Shown here: in pieces, positions 1-7,245 of the stretch
How positions within the stretch are numbered: position 1 is the stretch's first letter
Layout of the letters: every line of letters starts with the position of its first letter
Assembly: GCA_964391805.1 (NCBI GenBank)
Contig: CAYMNK010000024.1
Coordinates: 1-10,078, forward strand
Length of the DNA stretch: 10,078 nt
Direction of reading: 5' to 3'
From: RUG14300 sp964391805
GTDB taxonomy: Bacteria > Bacillota > Clostridia > Christensenellales > CAG-1252
Made by a program: the position numbers and the translations under genes
Notes under the pieces: model-generated
Databases searched by the model: none
Told to the model about the DNA's origin: nothing
What the model saw: the letters and a program-made list of their open reading frames with translations, nothing else

Positions 1-102
1 CTAACTATTCTTGCAGAACGATTAATGCAAGAATACTATTTCACAAACGGCGGTTTTTTGATAGATTTATCTTCTTTATTCGATCACAACGATGAAGACT
101 GA
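1..102 (+). CDS. C-terminal fragment of an unidentified rightward gene (partial)
   Basis: Frame 1 is open from the window edge to a TGA at 100-102 and encodes the last 33 residues of a protein. The peptide has a normal composition (it includes LTILAERLMQEYYF) and ends in an acidic tail, DHNDED, typical of a real soluble C-terminus. All three reverse frames are interrupted across the same stretch. The fragment is too short to name a family. It would converge on the leftward cluster whose last gene ends at 422. A 34-codon open frame can occur by chance, so confidence is moderate. Confidence 0.42.
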   Translation, partial: LTILAERLMQEYYFTNGGFLIDLSSLFDHNDED

Positions 103-177
103 TTGTGCTTGTTTTTCAATTTGATTTTTGTGGATGATACAATAAGTTTTTGTTATTATATCCGTATTATTAAAAAG

Positions 178-250
178 GGATTAGATACCGACGCAAAGCG
201 TCGCCCTGTGGGTTCGACTACAAACATTGTTTTTCGCTCAGTATGACGAG
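178..250 (+). repeat. Dispersed hairpin repeat, copy A
   Basis: The copy begins GGATTAGATACC, contains a perfect hairpin (CGACGC, loop AAA, GCGTCG; 189-203), then has GTTCGACTACAAAC and ends CTCAGTATGACG. The same ordered blocks, GGATT-AGATAC, then a variable hairpin, then TTCGACTACA and CAGTATGACA, recur at 337-407 and, inverted, at 9784-9855 and more weakly at 9670-9727. Conserved ends with a variable stem-loop suggest a small genomic interspersed repeat (MITE/REP-like). No coding capacity is evident. Confidence 0.6.
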
Positions 251-336
251 AATGCAAACTATGCTTGCGCGATATGTGTTTAACAACACGCGATATGATA
301 CTTTACAACGCTATGGATTTTTGATAGTTTTTTTAA

Positions 337-407
337 GGATTTAGATACTAAGGAGGCGATGCCTCGCACCGCGATGAAGGTCGACTACAAACAGTCTCAG
401 CATGACA
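337..407 (+). repeat. Dispersed hairpin repeat, copy B
   Basis: It has the same block order as copy A: GGATTTAGATAC, a hairpin with a 5-bp stem (GAGGC 353-357, GCCTC 361-365, loop GAT), then GTCGACTACAAACAG and CTCAGCATGACA. The hairpin sequence differs from copy A although its position and stem form are kept, which suggests selection on structure or independent internal turnover. It ends 14 bases before the last codon of the leftward cluster. Confidence 0.58.
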
Positions 408-421
408 TTAATGATGACGTG

Positions 422-1186
422 TTATTCATTGTCGGTGTTTCTGTTGTTGGTTTTTGATAAAAAAGCTTCGATTTTGGATTGTTCTTCTTTAAAAAACTCT
501 TTTGATTGTTCTGTTATAATAGCGGTTTGTTTTTCGATTTCTTCTTGAAGCAACTCCTCATCCGTCTTTTCTTTTTCACGTCGATTAATTGATTTGATTT
601 GTTCTGCCAATTGTATTGCTAAGGCTATCAATAGAGGTACACATATAAGCGTTGCTAATCCGTAAGGGGTAAGCATAAAACTAAAAACTGTGCTTAACCA
701 TGACGGCATTTTGGATATATAGACTGCTTGAACTCTTGATGCTTCTATCGTTTCCTCTGGCGCACCTTGTTTGATTCCCTGAGTTGTGATGACCTGTTTC
801 CCGCTTGTCGGATCGGTATGAATGGCTTCTATACATTCGTGTGTTATATATAGCACTCCGCTTGCTTCGTAAACATCGTCGGGTGCTAAGTAGCATACGT
901 AATCACCGACCTTAATATCCTCTGCCACAGCCTTTTTGACAAGGATGGACGATCCCACAGGTATTTCGGGCTCCATGCTGTCGGTGAGAATGTGTAAAAA
1001 AGAATAACCGAATAAATTTGCTTGTTCGCCTTTAATTTTAGATATGGTAACCGTTATCAAACAAAATAAAATCACAGCAAACACTAACACGATGATCACT
1101 GTGGATGTTATATTAATTATTTTTTTTGGTGTAGATGTATTTTTATCGGTCATCTTTTTATCTATATATGGAATATCGCATCCCAT
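422..1186 (-). CDS. SipW-type signal peptidase I, second copy with an altered Asp box
   Basis: This is probably a membrane serine protease of the S26B (SipW/archaeal/ER-type) family, which removes signal peptides on the outer face of the membrane. A first membrane helix lies at about residues 25-48. The Ser box is near canonical, TDSMEPEIPVGS, with Ser70. The His box is YITHECIE with His116, where bacterial P-type enzymes have Lys. A second helix lies at about 165-193, followed by a charged cytosolic tail. The Asp box is unusual: where the family usually has GD-x-N and a following Asp, this protein reads QGIKQGAPEETI (136-147), with no Asp, so activity is uncertain. The start lies 3 bases past the TAA of the preceding gene, which implies translational coupling. 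Met12 (1153) is an alternative start. Neither start has a good Shine-Dalgarno sequence. Confidence 0.82.
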   Translation of the reverse strand: MGCDIPYIDKKMTDKNTSTPKKIINITSTVIIVLVFAVILFCLITVTISKIKGEQANLFGYSFLHILTDSMEPEIPVGSSILVKKAVAEDIKVGDYVCYLAPDDVYEASGVLYITHECIEAIHTDPTSGKQVITTQGIKQGAPEETIEASRVQAVYISKMPSWLSTVFSFMLTPYGLATLICVPLLIALAIQLAEQIKSINRREKEKTDEELLQEEIEKQTAIITEQSKEFFKEEQSKIEAFLSKTNNRNTDNE

Positions 1187-1189
1187 ATA

Positions 1190-3595
1190 TTATTTCTTTC
1201 GCTTTTTCTTATTGGATTTTGTGTTCGTTGGCTCTTCAGTCGGTTCATCCTTTTTTGCCGTTTGGAACGATTTTGGCATATATGCTACCGATGAAATGGT
1301 TGTTTTGGATTCACTCTTTCCGGATATATGTATTTGTGCCAATTCTTCCTTGCGTTTTTGTTCCATTTCGGTTAATATGACATCATTAGATGTATCGCTA
1401 TTCAACACACCACCCATTGTAGGTTCAGAATTAATTGCTTTAGAGGGACGAATAAGTTTCCCTTCGCTATTTGTGAGTTTACTTGCCTTGAATGACGAAC
1501 GAGGTTTATAGCGCTCGGTTGCATCAATCGGTTCATAAAATCCGGTAAGAATAATATCCTCATCAAAATCTTCGTGGGTAGCATTTTCGCTCGGCACATA
1601 TGATGCTTCCGTTATGGTCATATTTGTTCTATTGATTGTCGGATCCTCTTCTTCGGTCAAAAGGCCGGCATTGACTGCATATAGATAGTCGCCGTTCTCG
1701 TCTTTAGTCGTAAGAGATGTATCTATATCCGGTATAATATCTGCATCATCTGCAACCGCTTCCATATCTTCTGCTGTCGGGGTATCGGGGATAACAACAT
1801 CTTCGGCAGTTTCTTCGGACACTTCTTGTTCGGTGAAAATATCGTAATCGCACATATCGGCGATGTTTTCCATTTCGAGAATTGCAGCCTTTTGGTCTGC
1901 TTCCATTTCTTGATAATGGCGAGTAATCATTTCACGCAAAGCAAGTTCTTGTTGCGAACGCATACGCATAATTTTAGCCTGCTCAGATTTGCGCATTTTG
2001 AGTAACGCAGAGCTTTCTACAGGACGTAGAAAACTAACTTGTTTTTCTCTCTCGAGAATCTCTCTCTTTTTCTTTCTTTCGATTTCGGTACGAGCCTTTT
2101 CTGCTTCATAAATAGCCTGTAAACGTCTATCCTCTTCTTGAATACGGCGTTCGGCTTCGGCTTGCTCTTTTTCGAGACGCTCTTTAAGTGTTTCTTCTTC
2201 CTCACGCTTGATTCTTTCTTCCCTTTCCTGTTGCTCTCTAAGTAGGCGTTCGGCTTCGAGTTTGCGTTGAAGTTTTTCTTGCCGTTTTGCTTCCTTTTCG
2301 GCTTTGATACGATCTCTTTCAGCCTTCTTTTCAGCCTCTTCTTTTGCCTTAAGCGCGGCAACTTTGGCTTTATCCTCTTCAAGTACGAGTTTGCGAATAA
2401 GTTCGGTACGTGCCTCGCTATCCTGTTTGGTTTTATTGATTTTATATTGCAATAAACAACGATCTATGGCGCGATTTATTTTACGTTCTTCTTCCTTTGT
2501 AATCTCGCCGATTTCGGGCAATCTCGTAAACACTCGGCGTGTCTCGAATAAACTCAATTTTAATTCGGGGAAATCGTCGGGAACAAAATCGTCGATATTC
2601 TTAGTGATATATTCGGTTTCTAAATTTTTATCTTTTTTCTTGGTTTTTTCTTTATCCTCTATTGCTTCATCTGTAGTGTTTTGTCTTAACAATGATTCGA
2701 TAAGGATGTTATTCAAATAAATTAAATTGTTGAACTTTTCTTGGCTTGCGAGAGAAAGATTGTCGGTAGAGTCCACCGATTTGATTTCGTATCCGTTCGA
2801 CTGATAGCTATCGATAAACTGCCACAACACAAGTGCTTTTTTAAAGTCGGGATTTTTAAGAATCACATTGGTACGAATGATAGGCGGTCTAACGAGGGCG
2901 CACGATACCATTTGTTTAGCAAACGACGAACCTAAAAATCCGTTTACAATGCTTGACAATCTTGCAATTCTTTCAATATCGGTAAGTTCCGAAGTATCGG
3001 CTTTGACCATTTCGTCGAGGGGCATATTGATCATTGTTTCCATAGAATACTTGACCTTTTGCTTACCTATTGAGTACTCACTATCGATTTTGACGCTGAA
3101 TTGGTCGGAAGTAATAGAAGCTTTCTTGATTACATCGAAGCGTTTGTTGATAAATTGATGCAGTTTAAGGATAAGGGTATATATAAATCTGTTCTCGTAA
3201 ATCTCGAAGGATTCCTCTTTTGAGGTATTAAGAATTTTACTGGGAATTACGGTGCCGTTACGATCTACCGACGCGATTAAGTTGGTGTGAGTCGCTAAGT
3301 GCTTGACCGACTCAGTGGATATGTTGCGTGCAAGCGATATATCTACGATATCTTCTTCTACGACAATAAACTTACGAGGATTACGCACTATATTGTCGAG
3401 CGAAATTATGCAGTCCTCTATTTGTTCCACCCAATCGAGATCGAATCTCTTCTTTTGGAAACGCTGAGACATTTCATACTTGCTTTTGCCCGATTTAATG
3501 CCGTTGATATAGGTATCATAAAAGTCCTCCTGCTTGAGTAAGGAGGTAATATAATAAATATATTCTTCCAGTCTACCTTTATCGATAACAGCCAT
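1190..3595 (-). CDS. DUF2357/McrC-like N-terminal region fused to a long charged coiled coil; no nuclease visible
   Basis: This is a cytosolic protein of 801 residues. Residues 1-310 contain segments that resemble, from memory, the helical part of DUF2357 proteins, the partners of McrB-like ATPases: SFEIYENRFIYTLILKL (129-145) and RPPIIRTNVILKNPDF followed by ALVLWQF (236-260). In that family a PD-(D/E)xK nuclease normally follows. Here a Lys/Glu/Arg-rich coiled coil (about 365-580) follows instead, then an acidic, probably disordered stretch (about 585-690) and a basic tail, NKKKRKK. I could not find a PD...ExK pattern in a folded context. It lies 15 bases downstream of the AAA+ gene, as expected for an McrB/McrC-type pair. 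No Shine-Dalgarno motif precedes its ATG, so coupled re-initiation is likely. The coiled coil suggests a scaffold or filament. The family match is by eye and needs a profile search. Confidence 0.68.
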   Translation of the reverse strand: MAVIDKGRLEEYIYYITSLLKQEDFYDTYINGIKSGKSKYEMSQRFQKKRFDLDWVEQIEDCIISLDNIVRNPRKFIVVEEDIVDISLARNISTESVKHLATHTNLIASVDRNGTVIPSKILNTSKEESFEIYENRFIYTLILKLHQFINKRFDVIKKASITSDQFSVKIDSEYSIGKQKVKYSMETMINMPLDEMVKADTSELTDIERIARLSSIVNGFLGSSFAKQMVSCALVRPPIIRTNVILKNPDFKKALVLWQFIDSYQSNGYEIKSVDSTDNLSLASQEKFNNLIYLNNILIESLLRQNTTDEAIEDKEKTKKKDKNLETEYITKNIDDFVPDDFPELKLSLFETRRVFTRLPEIGEITKEEERKINRAIDRCLLQYKINKTKQDSEARTELIRKLVLEEDKAKVAALKAKEEAEKKAERDRIKAEKEAKRQEKLQRKLEAERLLREQQEREERIKREEEETLKERLEKEQAEAERRIQEEDRRLQAIYEAEKARTEIERKKKREILEREKQVSFLRPVESSALLKMRKSEQAKIMRMRSQQELALREMITRHYQEMEADQKAAILEMENIADMCDYDIFTEQEVSEETAEDVVIPDTPTAEDMEAVADDADIIPDIDTSLTTKDENGDYLYAVNAGLLTEEEDPTINRTNMTITEASYVPSENATHEDFDEDIILTGFYEPIDATERYKPRSSFKASKLTNSEGKLIRPSKAINSEPTMGGVLNSDTSNDVILTEMEQKRKEELAQIHISGKSESKTTISSVAYMPKSFQTAKKDEPTEEPTNTKSNKKKRKK

Positions 3596-3610
3596 AATTT
3601 ATACGATATA

Positions 3611-5143
3611 TTAGAATAACTTCTTTAATCTCTGTAAGTATTCCTTACACTCGGTCATATTTTCTTCGCCGAAGTGATCGGATAAATATTGAATATAGTC
3701 GTCAACTTCGTCACGGATATATGCAAGGTTCAACGATTCAAACTTACGAAGTATCTTATTACACAAGACATAGTCTAAACCATCTATTTCGGTTCCGCCA
3801 CAAGCCACGTAGGTCGGGACGAACTCTTGCAATTGTTTAACGATACGATTACCGAACGCCAAACGGAAATGCTCTATAACGTAGTTATCCATTTCCTCAA
3901 ACTTGTCGGTATTCTCCTTACTTACCTTATGATCCTCTTTTGCCTTAGCAAATAGGTCTTCGAGGTGTTTATAACTTAGGTAAAGTTTTTCGGTAATAGG
4001 ACAATCGAAGGGTGCTGCCTTGCTGTTAATATTGATAGGCATGCCTCTATCGTAAACCTTATCCGATATAGCGAAGGTGGAGTCGTCGTTGTTAGCGGTA
4101 CCGACGTACCACATATTTTCGGGGAGTTTAAACCTGCCTTTCTCGACGAACTTGGGGTCATTGGGCCAGCCCGAAGGTACAAGGTCGACTATCCATTGAT
4201 CGCGCGAAGGCATTTCGAGAATGGATAGCAACTCTGCGAAATAGTATTCGACACGAGCGATATTCATTTCGTCGAGAACGGTTACGAAAACGTCCTCGGA
4301 ATATCTTGCTTTATACATCATTTTCAAAACTTCGGTTTCGTTAAAACGTTTAGTGAATTCGTTAAAATAACCGAAAATTTCGGTTCTATCACGCCAAGAG
4401 GGCTGAACTGAAGCGATGGTTGCGGGATTATCGAGGAAGTGACCGATACACTCGGGAAGTGACGTTTTACCCGTACCGGAAATACCTTGGAGTATCAATA
4501 GGCGAGTTGTCGCGAAAGAACTAAAAAACAATCGAATTATCTTAATATCGTAGTAAAGTTTACGCCAAGGTCTGTCGGGGTTATTCGCAGCATAATTACG
4601 GAAACGGTCACAAATTTCTTCTAACGTAATATCATTATTGTATTCACGGACGGGAAATTCGCCAAGTGCGTAAGACCTATCAACCTCTGTAAGTTTGTAG
4701 AAACGGCTTTCGCCTTCTTTGAGCGCTTCTTCCGATTCTCCTTCACCTTCGATAGCTAAAGCGGCGTTGCCTACACCTGTCGTCATCTTCATACCCAAAA
4801 TACGGTCTTTTTCCATATTCGTTTTGACGAGTTGTCTCTGCAATTCGGCGATTTCGTCTATAAGGTCTTGGTCGAGTACGGCATTTTTACTGCGGATTCT
4901 CTTAGAGAGCCTAACGATAGCTCGCACTATCAACCATACAACCGATATCAATACGGCAAGCACGACCAATATGATAAGAATACCGACTATCCAATAGCCG
5001 GCGTTACCGTCGGATAAATTCTTAATAACCTTGAAGTAATCCCCGAAATTGAACATTTGAGCGATACCGCCAAAAATGCCTGTCCATATTTGCAGGAATC
5101 CTCCAATAAATAATTCAAGTAATTGTTTAATTAGATCTATCAT
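3611..5143 (-). CDS. Membrane-anchored McrB-like AAA+ ATPase
   Basis: This is a probable nucleotide-driven remodelling ATPase of the AAA_5/McrB group. The N-terminus has a hydrophobic amphipathic segment (1-30) and a strong transmembrane helix (about 50-74) followed by Arg/Lys residues, which places the ATPase domain in the cytosol. Walker A is GISGTGKTS (220-228, Lys226). The McrB-like segment QPSWRDRTEIFGYFN is at 247-261. Walker B is VFVTVLDEMN (285-294, Asp291-Glu292). Sensor 1 is GTANNDDSTF (348-357), followed by KVYDRG (362-367), where Arg366 is a candidate arginine finger. All ATPase motifs look intact. No DNA-recognition domain is present; the membrane anchor occupies that position. 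The start is supported by AAGAGG 5 bases upstream (5149-5154). The DUF2357-like coiled-coil gene follows directly and is its likely partner. Confidence 0.85.
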   Translation of the reverse strand: MIDLIKQLLELFIGGFLQIWTGIFGGIAQMFNFGDYFKVIKNLSDGNAGYWIVGILIILVVLAVLISVVWLIVRAIVRLSKRIRSKNAVLDQDLIDEIAELQRQLVKTNMEKDRILGMKMTTGVGNAALAIEGEGESEEALKEGESRFYKLTEVDRSYALGEFPVREYNNDITLEEICDRFRNYAANNPDRPWRKLYYDIKIIRLFFSSFATTRLLILQGISGTGKTSLPECIGHFLDNPATIASVQPSWRDRTEIFGYFNEFTKRFNETEVLKMMYKARYSEDVFVTVLDEMNIARVEYYFAELLSILEMPSRDQWIVDLVPSGWPNDPKFVEKGRFKLPENMWYVGTANNDDSTFAISDKVYDRGMPININSKAAPFDCPITEKLYLSYKHLEDLFAKAKEDHKVSKENTDKFEEMDNYVIEHFRLAFGNRIVKQLQEFVPTYVACGGTEIDGLDYVLCNKILRKFESLNLAYIRDEVDDYIQYLSDHFGEENMTECKEYLQRLKKLF

Positions 5144-5186
5144 ATACGCCTCTTAATTTATAGGAATATAGTGTGATTTTTTTTGT

Positions 5187-6185
5187 TTATTCGGAAGTTA
5201 TTGTGTCCGCATCGTCGGTATAGACAAGTTTATTGTTTTTGTCATATTTGAGCGAGAATTGGAATGCGTAACTTACCTTACCGCCTATCTTATCGTCAAT
5301 GGTGTCGGGATCTGTTCCCTCTATCCATATTACCATGGCATAACGAATTGTTTGTCCGGGGAGTATGGGATAATAGACTTCATCTAATACTACACCCGAA
5401 TCTGAATTATAGAAACTTTTACACATCCAAGGATCTGTTGATTCGGGATCGTTTGGATCTGTGACGTAGTCAGGCTGTATTTCGTCTCCACCGGCAACAT
5501 ACTCATCCGAAATTCCGTCAGAAGCCACCTTACCGAAGCATTTGTATTCTGTTTCCCAAAGTAGATTGCCTTGATCATCGTAAAGCGGATTCGGATTACC
5601 TTGATCGTCATAGGTTTCAATTTGTTTAATGAGTAAAATCCTTATCGTATCTTCCAAGCCTTTATAGGCATTGGTAAGCATGATGTTTTCACTATAATAA
5701 ACACCCTTATCGCCTTGATTTTTGAGATAGAAAGCCGTCGCTATATAGTTGTTTTTGGATAACGATCCGTCATTATGTAAAAGCTCCTGGATGTTGATCC
5801 AACTATATGTAATATTTGTCATAGTCCTCATACCGTCGCTCGAAAGCACACTCGAAGCATTGTTGAAAGCATAATTGTCTGCTAAGGTGAGATATGACTC
5901 ATAATTTTTGTCAATTGTAATTCTAAAACTATTGAAGTCTACGAACGCAAGAACTCCGTACACAAGCGAACAAACCAATAATGCAGCTATTACGAATATC
6001 GTCATAATCAAAGAAACCGTACGTTGAGTTGCCTTTTTTCGTACGGATTTTTTGCGAAGTATATATTCGTAACTTTGATTATTTTGAACAGTTTTTTCCG
6101 ATAACGAAGAAGAAACATCGGATGAAACGATTCCATCCGATTTATTATCTATCTTATTGCTATCGTTTAGACTTTTTTTAGCCAT
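5187..6185 (-). CDS. Single-pass membrane protein with a TasA-like extracellular C-terminal motif
   Basis: I do not recognise a named family. A Ser/Asn-rich cytosolic region and a basic stretch (44-55) precede one transmembrane helix (about 57-82), so residues from about 85 on should be extracellular. The outside part has SSDGMRTMTNITYSWI (115-130) and ends in RYAMVIWIEGTDPDTIDD, then KVSYAFQFSLKYD. That end resembles the C-terminus of the secreted protein encoded upstream (ILMWFDGNGL, then KVEFDIEIKG), so a related beta-sandwich is plausible. Two extracellular Cys (216 and 255) could pair. YDDQGN occurs twice (192-197 and 202-207). The start is supported by AAAGGA 9 bases upstream (6195-6200). 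It lies 31 bases after the first signal peptidase gene. A role as an anchor or minor subunit for the secreted protein is inference. Confidence 0.6.
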   Translation of the reverse strand: MAKKSLNDSNKIDNKSDGIVSSDVSSSLSEKTVQNNQSYEYILRKKSVRKKATQRTVSLIMTIFVIAALLVCSLVYGVLAFVDFNSFRITIDKNYESYLTLADNYAFNNASSVLSSDGMRTMTNITYSWINIQELLHNDGSLSKNNYIATAFYLKNQGDKGVYYSENIMLTNAYKGLEDTIRILLIKQIETYDDQGNPNPLYDDQGNLLWETEYKCFGKVASDGISDEYVAGGDEIQPDYVTDPNDPESTDPWMCKSFYNSDSGVVLDEVYYPILPGQTIRYAMVIWIEGTDPDTIDDKIGGKVSYAFQFSLKYDKNNKLVYTDDADTITSE

Positions 6186-6216
6186 TATTCGGTGTCCTTT
6201 TGTTTATTCAAGCCCC

Positions 6217-7101
6217 TTATTCGGCATTACTTCCGTCTGTTTCGGTATCGTTGTTCTCTGTTTTCTCTTGTGAGAGAAAATATTCTTCAATTTGTTCATT
6301 GGTCATACCTGTCGAAAGCATATATGCGCGCAACGCTTCTTTACGAATTGCTTCGCTGTCGACACTTGCCTTTGCTTGTTCTGATATAGCCTCCCGACGA
6401 GCCAATTCGGTTGCCTTCTTCATCTTCTCGCCTACCGCCCATTTGACTACGTAATAACCGTTATATATGAGTAAAAGCACGAGAGGAATGATAATTACAA
6501 GAAACGACACACTGCTTCCGCTGTATTCGTATGCAATGCTGTCACCGACTTCAACCTTACGGAATCCTTGCAACCACAAAATCGCTCCGCCTAATCCACT
6601 CAACTTGCCTGTCATTTTACCGATGACTGCATCGTACGAAATGTTTTCAGTCCCGTCTCTTGAAGTGTCCTTATCTCCGGCAACTTTGAATGCGCGAGAA
6701 GCCTCGAGAACTTCGATAACTCTATGGGTAACCACTTGTTCACTGCGGTTACCTTGACTGTCGGTTACAAGCGACTTATATGCAACCACGTCACCAACTT
6801 CGATATCTTCAAAATTCACTTTTTTGGTAATTACCATATCTCCGGGGTTGAATGCGAATTTTGGATTGTATCCCAAAGCGTCATAATCTATGTTGCTATT
6901 ATAAACCATTGAGTCGGTACGAATGGCGAACCAATTGACATTGCGATCCTCAGGGCTACCCGCCGCGCCCGTCCAAATAATGATAGAAAAGACAATACAA
7001 AGAATGACTATCAATGCTTCGAGCGTCGTAACTACGATATCGATAATCTTCTTAGTTTTATCGTCAATTTTCTTTTTTTGTTTTGTTTCTTCGTTTGCCA
7101 T
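6217..7101 (-). CDS. sipW: SipW-type signal peptidase I, first copy with a divergent Ser box
   Basis: This is a membrane protease of the S26B class, 294 residues from the chosen start, probably processing the secreted protein encoded just upstream. Helices lie at about residues 19-43 and 198-219. The Ser box is RTDSMVYNS (Ser64). The usual EP after SM is absent, and about 20 extra residues separate it from NPGDMVITKKV (85-95). The His box VVTHRVIEVL (His126) and the Asp box AGDKDTSRD (Asp143, Asp149) look intact. A long charged, helical cytosolic tail follows (222-294). The frame stays open upstream to an ATG at 7170, but that start lies inside the 7161-7203 hairpin. The ATG at 7101 has AGGGG 8 bases upstream (7110-7114) and is preferred. 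Confidence 0.83.
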   Translation of the reverse strand: MANEETKQKKKIDDKTKKIIDIVVTTLEALIVILCIVFSIIIWTGAAGSPEDRNVNWFAIRTDSMVYNSNIDYDALGYNPKFAFNPGDMVITKKVNFEDIEVGDVVAYKSLVTDSQGNRSEQVVTHRVIEVLEASRAFKVAGDKDTSRDGTENISYDAVIGKMTGKLSGLGGAILWLQGFRKVEVGDSIAYEYSGSSVSFLVIIIPLVLLLIYNGYYVVKWAVGEKMKKATELARREAISEQAKASVDSEAIRKEALRAYMLSTGMTNEQIEEYFLSQEKTENNDTETDGSNAE

Positions 7102-7109
7102 TATATTAT

Positions 7110-7114
7110 CCCCT
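7110..7114 (-). promoter_or_regulatory. Ribosome binding site that fixes the first signal peptidase start
   Basis: AGGGG on the minus strand lies 8 bases before the ATG at 7101. It supports MANEETKQ as the N-terminus over an in-frame ATG 23 codons upstream, which falls inside a terminator hairpin and would add residues not expected in this family. Confidence 0.75.
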
Positions 7115-7160
7115 AAAAATATTCCTTGTACTTTTATCGATACTGTCATGCAATATCCAT

Positions 7161-7203
7161 AAAAATACAAGGGGAAGGGTATTGCCCCTTCCTATGTATT
7201 TTT
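7161..7203 (-). terminator. Strong bidirectional hairpin terminator or attenuator
   Basis: A perfect 9-bp outer stem (AAAAATACA 7161-7169 with TGTATTTTT 7195-7203) encloses a small internal loop, a 7-bp GC-rich stem (GGAAGGG 7173-7179 with CCCTTCC 7186-7192) and a 6-base loop. Read leftward, it ends in a T-run after the secreted-protein gene (stop at 7246) and before the signal peptidase gene (start at 7101). It is symmetric, so it could also stop rightward transcripts. Partial readthrough would give high expression of the secreted protein relative to the downstream genes. A separate promoter for the downstream genes is not evident in the short gap. Confidence 0.68.
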
Positions 7204-7245
7204 GTTGTTATATGTGAGTCTTTATAAGTGTAGTAGACTTATAAA

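Larger units (their letters stand above)
103..421. other. Intergenic region carrying two dispersed repeat copies
   Basis: No convincing gene is visible in this stretch between the two convergent 3' ends. It contains two direct copies of a hairpin-bearing repeat (178-250 and 337-407) separated by AT-rich sequence. No classical GC-stem plus T-run terminator was found for either flanking gene, so the repeat hairpins may be the only structured elements available at the convergent ends. Confidence 0.6.

Noticed and set aside
178..407. Two similar repeats considered as a CRISPR-like array
   Set aside because: There are only two copies on this side, they diverge internally, the spacing is not regular and there are no cas genes. 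They fit a dispersed repeat.
1044..1511. Rightward open frames over the second signal peptidase and the coiled-coil gene, such as 1044-1511 and 2304-2720
   Set aside because: They lie antisense to well-supported genes, have low-complexity hydrophobic or Ser-rich composition from reverse reading, and have no ribosome sites or family features.
1190..5143. Reading the ATPase and coiled-coil pair as an active McrBC-type restriction system
   Set aside because: No nuclease motif is visible, no methyl- or base-recognition domain is present, and the neighbours are export and surface genes rather than defence genes.
7102..7170. N-terminal extension of the first signal peptidase to the ATG at 7170
   Set aside because: That ATG lies inside the 7161-7203 terminator hairpin and has no better ribosome site, while the ATG at 7101 has AGGGG at ideal spacing.
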